From: Pseudovirgaria hyperparasitica
Lineage: Eukaryota; Ascomycota; Dothideomycetes; Acrospermales; Acrospermaceae
NCBI RefSeq assembly: GCF_010093815.1
Contig: NW_022985550.1
Span: 571,074-635,073 of the forward strand
DNA length: 64,000 bases
Direction of reading: 5' to 3'
The notes beneath the pieces were generated by a model, which searched no databases, had not been told where the DNA came from, and worked only from the letters and a program-made list of their open reading frames with translations. A program made the position numbers and the translations under genes. The number at the start of each line of letters is the position of its first letter. Positions within the stretch are counted from its first letter, which is position 1. Positions 24,340 through 35,211 of the stretch are shown here, in pieces.

Positions 24340-25613
24340 AAGCAGCCTCAGTCAAGTCAGTCAATCAGTACCCAGCCAGTCACCAGTCAGTCACCAGTCA
24401 CCCGCCATTCCGCTCAGACTCCAACCTAGCATAATAGCACATAGCAGCAAGATCCTCATACTGGTCTTTTTTTCTTTCGCCCGTATACAATCAGCGCCCG
24501 TTAAGCGGATTCAGGAACAGACACGAGATGCACCGTACACGATTAATTCTGGGGACTTCGGCTGCACTTGGACCCCTTGTTTATGGCGCACTCTCCACCA
24601 TTCCTGGCACGTTTCAGCCCGCTGATTGGTTGGCTGTCGTAACTATGCCTAATCGGGGAAATTGCACTGCCCGAAACGCACAAGCGGCCGTCTGAACCCT
24701 GTAACTGCTCATTTCAAAAATTGATATCCCACGCTCCACCGAAGAAACGTGCCTGCCGCTTGACTTGAGTGCTCCTGCCGCTTGACTTGAGTGCTCCTGC
24801 CCTATTGGTTTTCGCCGCTTCCGACACTCTGAGCGCGGATTAATGAATGAATAAGTGAGCGAGCGAATAAGTAATTGGATCAACTGTTTACCCACCCAGC
24901 AAACCAGCACTCTCCCTCCGCGATATATGCAATGCATGTACGAGCTATAATATGCATCGTATCTCCGGCTCGGCAACTTTGTTACAAGTATTACAGCTTG
25001 ATGTCAGGCAGGTACCGAACAACCAACTACACGCATGCACCCTTTTTCTCCTCTGTCCGTCCTCTCTATCCGCTCCCGTCCGTCCGTTCGTATCATCACT
25101 ACACATATCTACATGGAACATCCATTCAAATCCCATCCTTGATGATGAGCCTGTGCCGTATCGATATCTCCCCTATCAGTAATTATCAACCCTTCCCTAC
25201 TGCCCTTTGTCCATCATCCATCCTTCATAATCCGCTATCATCCCATCATCCGTATTGACCCAGCTTTCACAACTCCCATCTCCCTCTGTGCTCGCATTTA
25301 CATAATTACATCCTGCATGACGAACAGCAGCGAAATTGCCCTGCACAACGTCAAACACTAGCCTGGCTGGCTACTACTAGCTGGCTGGCTGGCAGCCTGG
25401 ACGTGAGTGAGTGACTAACTAGCTAACATCACGCTATCATAGGTATAATCACGCTCCTGCCTCTTATTACAAAGACTCCACTCTGCCGTCCATCACATCA
25501 CATGATCCACACCCTGTCCATCCTAGGCAGGCACCCTACCGCTCCTCTGTCTACCCTCCCTTCTATCATGCCTTCGTCTACCATTCGTTTGATGCCTCGA
25601 TGCCTAAGGGATT
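23656..25613. other. Gene-poor region with simple repeats
   Basis: Upstream flank of the SH3 gene. Contains a CT tract, CAGT/CAGTCAC repeats near 24340-24400, a 22-bp direct duplication (CTGCCGCTTGACTTGAGTGC) near 24750-24800, and GGCT repeats near 25360-25400. Several ORFs exist but none has protein character. Confidence 0.4.
24301..24330. repeat. CT dinucleotide tract
   Basis: Fifteen CT units in a row, continuing imperfectly to about 24339. Confidence 0.9.
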
Positions 25614-26589
25614 CTACGTGCCTAGTTGCCTGCCTGCCTGGCTTATGTTACACACCCTATCCACATATACACTACCTGGTAGGCATGGATTTCGTAGATG
25701 GTGTTGAATGGGCTTGGACATGTCACAGCTCTCGCAGTAGAAATCATTTTGGCGCTTGGGGATCATGTCAAAATACTTACACAATCTTTCAGGCTTCGTG
25801 ACATGATAGTGACCCTTAGCATGATGAAACTCTTCATATAACGCCAAGTATAATTAACATTGCATGCAAAAGAAGCGGAGGAGGCATGTGGGCGCAGTTT
25901 GATCTTCATGAGGAGGCCCTTGTGAAATTTCGCCCACATGCGCCTCTGATCCATGGTAGTCATGGAGGAAGAGGTTGTTCCCTTTGACCTCTCAGGCAAG
26001 ATGCTATAATGGCTTGCTCAAAAGCTACAAGTCACCCTCAGTGGGCATCCCATCATCGAGATTGCAGGACTCGTGGGCTCGGGTCTCCTGTTCCCTCTGG
26101 TGCGGTGGTTCGTCTGGCTGTGCGTCGCCGAAGTGCACGATGGTCGGTTACCAGTGATTGCTGCTGTAGTTGGCCAGGTAGGTGCTCGAACATGTCGCGT
26201 TCGTGGATGCGATATGCGGTCTCTACGATGATCATGATCGGGTATATATTGCTTGCTATCTCTGTGCGAGTCATGCAGTCTGGCGTCCCGATATGTACCT
26301 GCGCATGGAACGTTACAGTTCTCCATACGGTGTCATATAGCTGGTCCATCTGCTCGAGCTCGTCCTTGGATAGATGTTCCGTGCGGGCATAGCGCCTGTA
26401 CAGCTGCCTTAGAGGTTTGGCCGTCGTTGCCTCGAATCTTGGAGGAATCCAGTCATATTCCTCGTCCGTGGAGATCAAGCCTACTATCTCTAGGCTGATG
26501 TAGCCTGCATATAGCCTGTAGTGATGGGCTCGTTGTTCGGTGTTGACGCCCGACGGGTATTCGGCAGCCAACCAGACTGCTTTGGCACT
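25614..26589 (-). pseudogene. Remnant or fragment of an unknown gene beside the AT-rich block
   Basis: The stretch 26589-26053 is open on the minus strand and protein-like (AKAVWLAAEYPSGVNTEQ, YRLYAGYISLEIVGL, LRQLYRRYARTEHLSKDE). It has no ATG at its head; the open frame begins right where the sequence turns AT-rich, after an AG that could be an acceptor. Further minus-strand pieces at 25999-25860 (TMDQRRMWAKFHKG) and 25847-25614 (YFDMIPKRQNDFYCESCDMS) also read like protein and may be later exons. I do not recognise a family. Most likely a gene that lost its 5' part to the repeat block, or a gene whose 5' exons lie within it. Low certainty. Confidence 0.4.
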
Positions 26590-27690
26590 TCAAAGAATTA
26601 GTAGATTATAGTTAGTTCGAAATATATCATAAATTTACTATTACTTAGTTCGTAAGCTCTTCGCGGATAGAGTTATAGTAATTAAATATGTTATAAGCTT
26701 AGAGAATCTAGTAGGAATTAGTACTATATACTATGGATATTATATTATACCTAGTAGATTAGAATCATGTTATACTATACTAGCTATAATAAATATTACC
26801 TACGTAGATAAGGTAAACCGTAGTCGACGCTATATATTATAGTTATTATATTACATCTACTATATTAGAATCATGTTATACTATACTAGCTATAATAAAT
26901 TATACCTATGGAAATATAATAAACTATAGTAGACGGTGCTAGACATAGATATTACATCATACCTAGCATGTCGAAATCGGATTATACTATGCTAGCTACG
27001 ATAATTCTTACCTACATGAATATAATAAACCGTAGTAGACGCCGTATATTATATATAGCGTATTATACCTAGCATGTTAAAATCACGTCGTATCGTATTA
27101 GCTATGATAAATACTACCGACATAAATAAGATAAATCGTAGTAGACGGTGTATACTATATATATCGCGTCATATCTAGTATATCGCAATCACATCGTGTC
27201 GTATTAGCCACGATAAATCCTACCCACGTAACCACGACAAACCGCAGTAGACGCCATATACCACATCCATCTCATTATACCCAGCACCTCGAAACCACTT
27301 CATGTCGTGCTAGCCACGATAAATACCACCAACGCAATCACAACAAACCGTAGCGGACACTCCATGCTATATCTATCTAGCCATACCCAGCACCTCGAAA
27401 CCACTTCGTGTCGTACCAGCTACGATGAATTTTACCCACGCAACCACGGCAAACCGCAGCGGACAGTCCTACCACACCCATCTAACCATACCCAGCACGC
27501 CGAAACCACTTCATGTCCTGTTGCCCACGACAACTACCACCCACATAACCACCATAAATCACAGTAAACACCATACACAACACACACCTCATCACCCCAA
27601 ACCCCTCAAACCCCCATCACATCACACTGCCTACCCAAACCCCAACCCACACACCCACCCCAAAACCACACAATCACCAACAGCACACCA
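26590..27690. repeat. Tandem array, about 106-bp unit, with C-to-T gradient
   Basis: Eight units are clear, anchored by ATACCTAG/ATACCCAG-like words near 26747, 26852, 26959, 27065, 27171, 27277, 27383 and 27488; spacing is 105-107. Degenerate units fit the same spacing at about 26641 and 27594. Each unit also carries a TAGC(T/C)A(C/T)GATAAA-like core and a (T/C)AAACCG(T/C)AG core. On the plus strand, C rises and T falls from left to right while A stays near constant. No ORF of the array is credible. A decay process such as RIP, or copies of different age, would both fit. Confidence 0.85.
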
Positions 27691-27802
27691 AAATCAGCAT
27701 CATCGCAATCTGCATTCTCTCCTCTCAAGCTACATAGTCTAAGCCCCATCTCCCACCTCACCTCTCCCACATCCCCCCTGACCCCCCCTCAATCCCAAGG
27801 TC
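27691..27802. other. C-rich, G-poor tract after the array
   Basis: From about 27560 to 27802 the plus strand is dominated by C and A, with very few G. It runs straight into the 3' end of the next minus-strand gene, whose own last 200 bases are C-rich on the plus strand. Confidence 0.6.
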
Positions 27803-30670
27803 TCAAACATCCCTCACCCCCTCCACCTCCACCTCCCTCTCCTCCTCCAGCCCACCCTCCTCCCCACCCCCAACCCCAACATCAGCAGCCACCCGGCCGA
27901 CCATCCTCCGCATCGCCCTCGCGAACCGCGCACTGTCATGCCCCAAGATCCCCCGCCGCCGCGGCTCCCAGCTCTCATACAGGCTCTCGAAGAACCTGCG
28001 GACGGGGAAGCGCGCGGTGCCATAGCTAGCTGGCTGGGCGTTGTTGTCGTCGTCGTTGATCATGTCGGTATTGGCGACATCTACAGCGTCAGCCTCAAGA
28101 TCTTCTTCTGGGTCATCTTCCAATTCTTCTTCTTCTTCGAAACCATCCTCAAAAGCGAGTTCGAATCCAAACTCAGAACCCAAGTCAGGCTCGACACGCA
28201 CGGGCCCACACCCATCATCGTACTCGACATAATCGGGCAGAAAAGGCGTGTAGTGCGAGTGATGCGTCGGCACGAGAACAGGTCGCGCAAGCGCAGACGG
28301 GCAGGAACAAGAGCGATGGGGAAAAGGGACAAGGGGAGGGGAAGGAAAACAGGGAGTGCGATACTCACTCGCTGAGGCAGAGCTTGGTCTGCCGGTTTCG
28401 TTGTTGCCGTCTTCGCCTTCGTAGCCTGTGCCGTAGCCAGTGCCGTAGCCAGTGCCGTAGCCGGAACCATACCCAGTATCATAAGTAGCATCGTACCCAG
28501 CACCATACCCCCCCTCACCCGCAAGCACAGTATTCATCACAAACGACGGCGTAGGCGGCGCAACAGCCCGATACGGCATCCCCGTGCGCGCATCCAACGG
28601 CACATACAAGCGCATATTGCCCAGCATCGCAAGCTGGAAATTGCCGAGCGCGTCCTCGCGCGCACGCAGCGCCTGTCCCTCTGGCGAATCCGGGTCTGCG
28701 GCAGCGACAGCCTCAGCATCCCGATCGCGAAGAGCATGCACGTCGAGATCAGCAACACCATCAATACCTTCAACATCCGAAGCAGCACCGACAACAGGCG
28801 TGTTCTGCGGCCCAAGCGAATCGTAGAATGCCCAGAGCCCTTGCTCGCGGCGGTGCAGGGCGGCCTTGACAGTCGGCGTGTTGCCCGTGTCCCGACCGCA
28901 TGGCGAAAGCGTGATGCGGCCCGTGTACTGCCGGCGACAAGCAGGCGGACAGGCCCCAGGGGCAATCCGCCAGCGCTCATCCTCGCGGCCGCTATTATCA
29001 CGGACAGGCTTGACAAAAGGCAGATTAAAGGGCCGGGTAGCAGCCTGGTCGAGGAAGCGCCAGTCAGCCTGGATATGGGTCGTCTGGTTCCTATACATGA
29101 GGCCATGGAAGCCGGTGTCGATGTCGCGGACGACGAGGTCGAGCGCGATGTTGGCGTCGAGCAGTTCGCGCGCGAGCCAGTCGAGGCTGTCTGCGTTGGC
29201 GCGGGTGGCGACGCCGAGGGTGAGGCGGGCGCAGGGCAGGATCTTGCCGATGCAGACTTTTGGGCCGTAGCAGGCGCGGACGAGGAGGGTGAGGGCGTAC
29301 TGTACGCGGAAGGCGTTTTCGTGCTTGGTGTCGGTGAAGTCGATGGCGTAGGGGTCGTGTTTGTCGATGGGGTCGGGGACGAAGGGGTCGGTGCGTGGGA
29401 GCCAGAAGGTGAGGTGGCGGAGGTTGCAGAGCTTCATTTTCTCGTCGCAGGGACGGGCGGGAGTGTTGCTGCTGCTGCTGTTGCTGCTGTCCGAACCAAC
29501 GCGCGGCGGGATGGAGAGGGCGTCGAGGAAGCGGAGCATGTCGTGGTCGGCCCAGCCAAACTGGAAGGTGTTGAGGCGGTAGAACTGCGTGATGGCGTCG
29601 TAGCGAATCTCCCTGTTGACCTTCTGGAGACGGAGAAGCGCGGCAATGGGCGCGTACTCCTTGATGGGCCTGTCCTGGGAGCCCTCGCCGCCGTACATCG
29701 CGCTGCGGTTGGTCTCGTGAAACTCGCGGCTGCGGGCAGTCATGACTTCGTCGAAGAACTGGTAGGTTGACCGGTATTTCGGATCGGGGTCGGCGGACAT
29801 GGCGTTGACGATCTCGATATCGGAGCGGGGAAGGGACCTGGGGTGAATAGGGCGCTTGCCTGTCAATGGGATGCCCAGGATACGCAGCCAGACCTCAGCA
29901 GGAAGACGGGAGCGAAGAGTCGAGAGATCGACGGAGGGCTTCTCGATAAGCACAGGGTTCACGGCACGGGGTTCAGGAACCTCGTTCAGAGGACGTGGCT
30001 TCGGGAACAAGACATCGAATTCGCGGCCGTTGGAGTGCTGCAGCGTGAGCGTGTCGTAGTTGGCCAGAGGGTCTTCTTCTTCCTCGTCAGCCTCAGGCTC
30101 ACCTCTCCACCTGCGGAGGATCTCGAGACGGCGACGCTCATGTTGGCGCCAGCTTTCAGTTGACTCAATGGAGTCGGCAGACGAGACAGATGCGGCGTCG
30201 TCATTGTCGTTGACAGTCTCTGCAAAGCTACCTTGAGGACCTGCAACAGCGGTGTTAGTGGTCACGATCACATGAGTGCCGTTGAGGTCCTTACCGGTGC
30301 TAAGCTCAGGCTCAGACGCGATGATGGTTGAGAAGCTGCCTGGCTGACCTGGAAACGAGTTAGAGGTCAGACTCGACTTGAAAAACTCAACCCAGAAGCT
30401 CACCGTTTTCGGTCTCGTTGACGTTCAGAAGGTTGACAGCATCGACAAGACCATCATCTTCAGCTGTGCTCCATGTTAGCCTTCACAGTAATTGCCATGG
30501 CAGGTCAAACACTCACCGTTGGTGTTCTCGTTCACAGTCTCGGAGTCAACGTCAGCTTCAACTTCAGCGTCAGTGACCGCATTGTTGCACAAAACCGCGT
30601 CAACACCAGCGTCAAACAAAGGACCGACAGTGTCAAGCTTGTCAAGCGGTGCGTGTTCGTTGGAAGTCAT
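27803..30670 (-). CDS. Large unknown protein with acidic N-terminus and Gly-Tyr repeats
   Basis: Exons 30670-30517, 30463-30404, 30348-30295 and 30240-27803, all joined in phase 1, give 901 residues. The N-terminal 90 residues are acidic and encoded by mini exons. A central part (LPAEVWLRILGIPLTGKRPI, LLRLQKVNREIRYDAI, LRHLTFWLP) resembles F-box-like fungal proteins: LPAEVW is the usual F-box opening, and the rest is not a clear match. Then come a GTGYGTGYGTGY repeat, an acidic Glu/Asp tract and a C-terminal VRRFFESLYESWEPRR. A GTGAGT at the end of SASASE (near 28370) could be a donor, but the frame stays open and no good acceptor follows. Function unknown. Confidence 0.65.
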
Positions 30671-31389
30671 GTTGTCAGACACGATCGGCGTTACAGAGAC
30701 GAAAACACAGGTCCAAGTAAGTAAGAAAGGTGGTGAAGGAAGGAAGTAAGAGACAGTCCAGGATATTGTGGGCGAGGAAATAAGGTGTGGGCACTGTGCG
30801 GTGTGCGAGCTCGTCGCTGTGCCAGCGGAACGCGTAGGTGAATCACTTTAGCATATTCAACGGGACACGACGTCATATCGAGCAAGTAAACAAGGCGTCA
30901 CGCACGACGAGAAGGTAAACAAGACGGGCGTGACAGAGGGTCGCGTGGCGCGGGGGAAATGAGACGTCAAAGTGAATCAAACACACAAGAAAAGAAGGGT
31001 GAAGTGGGTCAAGGAGTGTCAAGTGAACAAGGGAAAACTTGGACTTGAAAACCGATTGCGAGAACAGCTTGTGCGTAATTTCGTACTGTAGATATTCCCA
31101 TGTCCTTTCCGTCCGTCTAGAGTGGAGATGCTAATGCTATGGGTATGATACAATAAAATGGCGAAACAAAACTTTGACTTTACCTGACGGCCGTTGCTGT
31201 GCTATGCGTACACCAGATGCAAACAATGCACTTTAGCCGCCCTCGACTCCTTTTTCAAGACCCAGAAACACCAGCGCTTGGCATTTGTACAGGGGTTTGC
31301 CCATCCCACTATGACAATGACAAGCAGGACAGAACACCAAACGCCGTGCAATAACAAACGTAATATGTACGATGAAGTGAAGGTTGATT
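30671..31389. other. Intergenic region between two minus-strand genes
   Basis: Promoter of the large unknown gene and 3' flank of the PPR gene. No coding signal seen. Confidence 0.4.
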
Positions 31390-34300
31390 TTAGGTAGAGG
31401 CCTCCGTCATGGACCCAGCGGGCCGGCCGCCACCAACGAGCTCCATGATCTTTCCTGCAACAGCAGCGGGATAGCCGCGGGACAGACCCTCGTTGACGAT
31501 GGAGACAGCATTGGTACGGTCCTCGACGGCCATATATGCACGCGTCATGGCCTCGTAGGTGCTAGGCTCACGTTTGTCAGCGGGCACCATGTCGTAGATT
31601 GCCTTTGCCTTCTCAATGTCCTTGGCCATAGCCCAGCCATGGATGAGAGAGTTGGCAATGTATGGAGTCATCTCCACGCGGTGAGAGATCATACCACGGA
31701 GGATGGCGTCAGTCTCGGCGATCTTGTGGTTGGCGGCCATGGACTCGAACAATGCTTGATAAAGACATGCTTGAGGGCGGATGTCGGTCTCGTTGAGCAC
31801 CTCGTCGAAGAGCTTCCTTGCGCCCTCCATGTCATGCTGGACGCAGCCTTTTGCGTGGATCAGAGAAGAGTAATGTACAGCCTCTGGGGCAACACCAGAG
31901 CTGCGAATGTCGCGGAGAACGGCTTCGGCAGCGTCCATGTTGACAGGCTCGAGAGTCGCATAAGTGTCGATGAGGAGCTTGTATGTGTGTGTGGTTGGCT
32001 CAATGTGCTTGGCACGCATGCGCTCGTAGTAAGCCAACACCTTGCTGCGATCACGCTTGGTTGTCAGGAAGAATTGCATCATACTGTGGTAGGGTGCCGG
32101 GCGGGGCTTGTAGTTGGGCATGCTTTCCATCTCCTCAAAGAGTTCTTCCGCAAACTTCTCATCGCTGACGCGGCAGAGAGCATTGACGATCGTCCCGTAG
32201 GTGACACTGGTAGGACGAATACCAAGATTGCGCATCTCGGCAAAGTAGAACAAGCAGTCGTCGATACGTCGCGCCTTGCCGAGCTTGCCAATCAAGGCAT
32301 TGTATAGGAACGAGGACGGCTCAACACCCTCGGACTTTGCACGCAGAAAAATCTTGACAGCCTCGGTGGCCTCGTCAAACGTCTTTGTGGATTCCTTGAG
32401 GGTGGTGATGTATAGGCCAAAAGTGTTTGCAGAAGGGGCGGCGCCGAGGTCGAGAAGGTCTTGATGGTATTTTGCAGCTAGTTGGCGTTGGCCGGTCGTG
32501 AGGGAGGCAGCGACCATTGCATCTAGGATGGTGACCCATCCGTAGCGGACGATGCGGTACTGGGGCAGTAGTGGGACATCTTGTTTGGCGAGAGCGAGAA
32601 TGTCTTGGCAAAGGTTGAACCGATTCTCCTTGGCAGCGGCAGTGATCAACTTTGCGTAGGTGAAGAATCGTGGATGCCTGCCAGCTCGTCGGATGTTCTT
32701 GAACTTGGAGAGAGCCTCGTTGAGATGGGAGGAATACTCTCCGTACGTCTTCTCAAGAAGGTCCGTGATGGCGACAGAGCCCTTGTTGTCGGTAGTGGCG
32801 GCATAAGGGTCATGATTGTCTTCATACGGGGCGACAGGTACGGGAGCTGGCGGGGCTTGACCCATGATTGGGTAAGGTGCGGGACTGTAAGCAGGGACAG
32901 CGACAGGGTATCTGTATGTCTGCCATCGCTGAGAGATGTCAGGGCGATCAAGCTTCATCAGGGCTTTCTCTACCACGGTAGTGGTCGCGTTGTCGCAAGG
33001 CAGTCCAGTCATCATGACTACCTCGAGGAGATGAGCAAGGCGAGCAGAGTTCGCAATGTCCATGGTCGAAGAGTTCAGAAGCATACCGGCCTGCACCTGT
33101 ACAAGGAGGGAGAGATCGTCCCAGCCAAGTTGAGCGACGCCCTCAGGTCCAAGACCAGCGAGCAGGTGGCCGGCAACGGGAGCGACAAGGCCTCCGTTTT
33201 CAATCATGGACCACATGAGCTCCATACTGGCCTTCGCAGGAAGTACGATGCCACGCTTGATCATGAAGTGGCCCAAGACCTCAATGGCTTCGTCAATCTG
33301 CTCGACGACGTCAATCTTGGACTGGCTTGTCGAAGACTGCGAGTCTCGAATGCGGGCCATCATCTGCCTGGCCTGGCGCAGACCGCGTTCGGCCTGGCCA
33401 CTACCGATCAATGCAATCGCATGCATGGCAGTCGCCTCGATAAACTGTGGCTTGGTGCTGGCGACCTCAAGGACCTTCCAAAATCTGTCCGATTGTTCGA
33501 CGTTGCCAGCCCGGATGTTCATTGCACCCATAGCCATAGCGGGACCGCTGAGATCCACATCCTCCGGAAGGGCATCAAAGGCCTTGTTTGCAGCGTCGAT
33601 GTTGTCCACATCCGCAGCACGAATACAAATTGCAGCGAATGCCGTGACACGAGCCTGTGGGCTGAGGTATTGAGTGGACCAGGTCATGGCATGCTCGAAT
33701 GAGCCAACCTTGAGCCATTGTGGGACAAGCGCCTTCAAGCCGACTACATCGCGTAGGCGCACAAGTTGCTCATCCTGAACGAGACTGGCTTCAATCTTGT
33801 CCATGAATTCGGAGGCACCTTCGAGCCTGTCGCAGATGCTGTACGCCTTGATGAGAGACGCGTATACTTCGTTGTCTTTTCGGGAGATGGAGATCTTCCC
33901 GCTGTCATGTGATATGGCGAGGTTCTTGTACTCGTCGTAACACTCTACAGCACTGCGAAGATCGCCGGACTTGCCAAACGCCTGGATCATGGACACAAAC
34001 ATGTCAGGACTGGGCAAGACATTGTGGTTCTCCATATGTGCGAAGACGCGAACCATGTGTTCCATGTGGCCGGCTTCGGCGCAGGCAATGACCAACATGC
34101 GGTAAGTTCGCTCCGAGAATGCAAGTTTTGCCTTGGACGACGTTGCAGCATCGAAAACCTTGACAGCCATACCGACAGAGTCGTCTTCGCGAAGGATCTC
34201 GAAATCAGCCTCGTTTGATTCAAACATGAATTTTCCCGGCTCATCCATTCCGCCGTAGCGGGCGCGCTTCTCCTCGAGCGCTTGCTTGCCAGCAACCACA

Positions 34301-35211
34301 TCGAGCGACCGGACGGAAAGCACTTCAATCAAGGTGGCGTATGTAGACGAGTCTGGGGTAACGCGACGACGGAGCATGTCCGAGTAGACATCGAGGGCCT
34401 TGGGCACAACCTGATGCTTGGCCCTTGGGGTGTTGATGGTAGCGGTGAGGAGGATGTTGTAGGCCGAGGACGGTGGTTTGATGCCAGCCTTCAGCATGGC
34501 CTCAAACACGACGGAAATCTCTGCATACTGCTTGTTCTCGGCGAGTTGCACCAGGTGTTGGACGAATTGTTCGGCCTCGGATGAAGTGGAAGAGGGGGCA
34601 GTAGAGATTGATGCGGGAGATGCCGAGCGATCCGACGTGCTTTCTTGAACACTTCCAGGGGACTTGGGAGACGCGACAGAGATGGAATCGTCCTTCGATC
34701 TGGCCACCTCTTCCGCAATTGCTTCATCAACCCGAGCGAGAGCGGCAGCCTCTGCGCCATCATCACCAACCACCTTCCTGAAGTCATCGACAGCACTTGT
34801 ACTGTACGCACGATTTACACCGCTTCTGACAGCAACATCTTCGGGATCGATATCGTCGACATCTTCAACAGCAGTGGCCTTGGCCTTGGACGAGGGCGGT
34901 TCTGGCTTCCATTCTATCCTCTTTGTGAATTGAAACTGCGACCACTCTTTGTCATTGTGCTTCTGCCACGCGGCATAGTATGCGGCTAGACCAGAGTCGT
35001 TGTGATCATGGTGCGAGACCTTGACGCCGTGCTGATTGGTGGCAGGGTAGTTCTGGGCAGGACCAGACTTGAATCTGCTGGCAAAGTTGCCAAAGGAGTG
35101 GTTCTGGGAAGCGTATGAGGACTGCGAGGCCGCGACGACGGATTGAGCGTAACCGTGGGTGAAGGTCTTTGCGAGACTCTGGCGTGCTAGATGGAGTGTC
35201 TTAAACACCAT
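31390..35211 (-). CDS. Pentatricopeptide repeat (PPR) protein, probably mitochondrial
   Basis: One exon, 1,273 residues. The N-terminus (MVFKTLHLARQSLAKTF) is basic and amphipathic, as in mitochondrial targeting peptides. Many 35-residue helical pairs follow, e.g. SAYNILLTATINTPRAKHQ, SSTYATLIEVLSVRSLDV, TYRMLVIACAEAGHMEH, FVSMIQAFGKSGDLRSAVE, FLYNALIGKLGKARRIDD, SVTYGTIVNALCRVSDEK and THTYKLLIDTYATLEPVN. Fungal PPR proteins of this size act on mitochondrial mRNAs (translation or stability, as in the Pet309/Cya-5 group). I cannot tell which target this one has. A Ser-rich linker near residues 195-230 separates the N-terminal region from the repeats. Confidence 0.85.
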   Translation of the reverse strand: MVFKTLHLARQSLAKTFTHGYAQSVVAASQSSYASQNHSFGNFASRFKSGPAQNYPATNQHGVKVSHHDHNDSGLAAYYAAWQKHNDKEWSQFQFTKRIEWKPEPPSSKAKATAVEDVDDIDPEDVAVRSGVNRAYSTSAVDDFRKVVGDDGAEAAALARVDEAIAEEVARSKDDSISVASPKSPGSVQESTSDRSASPASISTAPSSTSSEAEQFVQHLVQLAENKQYAEISVVFEAMLKAGIKPPSSAYNILLTATINTPRAKHQVVPKALDVYSDMLRRRVTPDSSTYATLIEVLSVRSLDVVAGKQALEEKRARYGGMDEPGKFMFESNEADFEILREDDSVGMAVKVFDAATSSKAKLAFSERTYRMLVIACAEAGHMEHMVRVFAHMENHNVLPSPDMFVSMIQAFGKSGDLRSAVECYDEYKNLAISHDSGKISISRKDNEVYASLIKAYSICDRLEGASEFMDKIEASLVQDEQLVRLRDVVGLKALVPQWLKVGSFEHAMTWSTQYLSPQARVTAFAAICIRAADVDNIDAANKAFDALPEDVDLSGPAMAMGAMNIRAGNVEQSDRFWKVLEVASTKPQFIEATAMHAIALIGSGQAERGLRQARQMMARIRDSQSSTSQSKIDVVEQIDEAIEVLGHFMIKRGIVLPAKASMELMWSMIENGGLVAPVAGHLLAGLGPEGVAQLGWDDLSLLVQVQAGMLLNSSTMDIANSARLAHLLEVVMMTGLPCDNATTTVVEKALMKLDRPDISQRWQTYRYPVAVPAYSPAPYPIMGQAPPAPVPVAPYEDNHDPYAATTDNKGSVAITDLLEKTYGEYSSHLNEALSKFKNIRRAGRHPRFFTYAKLITAAAKENRFNLCQDILALAKQDVPLLPQYRIVRYGWVTILDAMVAASLTTGQRQLAAKYHQDLLDLGAAPSANTFGLYITTLKESTKTFDEATEAVKIFLRAKSEGVEPSSFLYNALIGKLGKARRIDDCLFYFAEMRNLGIRPTSVTYGTIVNALCRVSDEKFAEELFEEMESMPNYKPRPAPYHSMMQFFLTTKRDRSKVLAYYERMRAKHIEPTTHTYKLLIDTYATLEPVNMDAAEAVLRDIRSSGVAPEAVHYSSLIHAKGCVQHDMEGARKLFDEVLNETDIRPQACLYQALFESMAANHKIAETDAILRGMISHRVEMTPYIANSLIHGWAMAKDIEKAKAIYDMVPADKREPSTYEAMTRAYMAVEDRTNAVSIVNEGLSRGYPAAVAGKIMELVGGGRPAGSMTEAST

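Noticed and set aside
27307-27742. ORFs within the tandem array (86 and 105 codons)
   Set aside because: They are translations of the 106-bp repeat itself and disappear in the neighbouring units.
28736-29770. 344-codon plus-strand ORF opposite the large unknown gene
   Set aside because: It lies entirely within the coding exon of the opposite strand, its Val/Gly/Ala/Glu-rich composition is what the complement of that exon gives, and it has no motifs.
31384-32307. 307-codon plus-strand ORF
   Set aside because: Antisense shadow of the PPR gene; the PPR frame has clear repeat structure and this one does not.
32581-33702. 373-codon plus-strand ORF
   Set aside because: Also antisense to the PPR gene; no recognisable domain.
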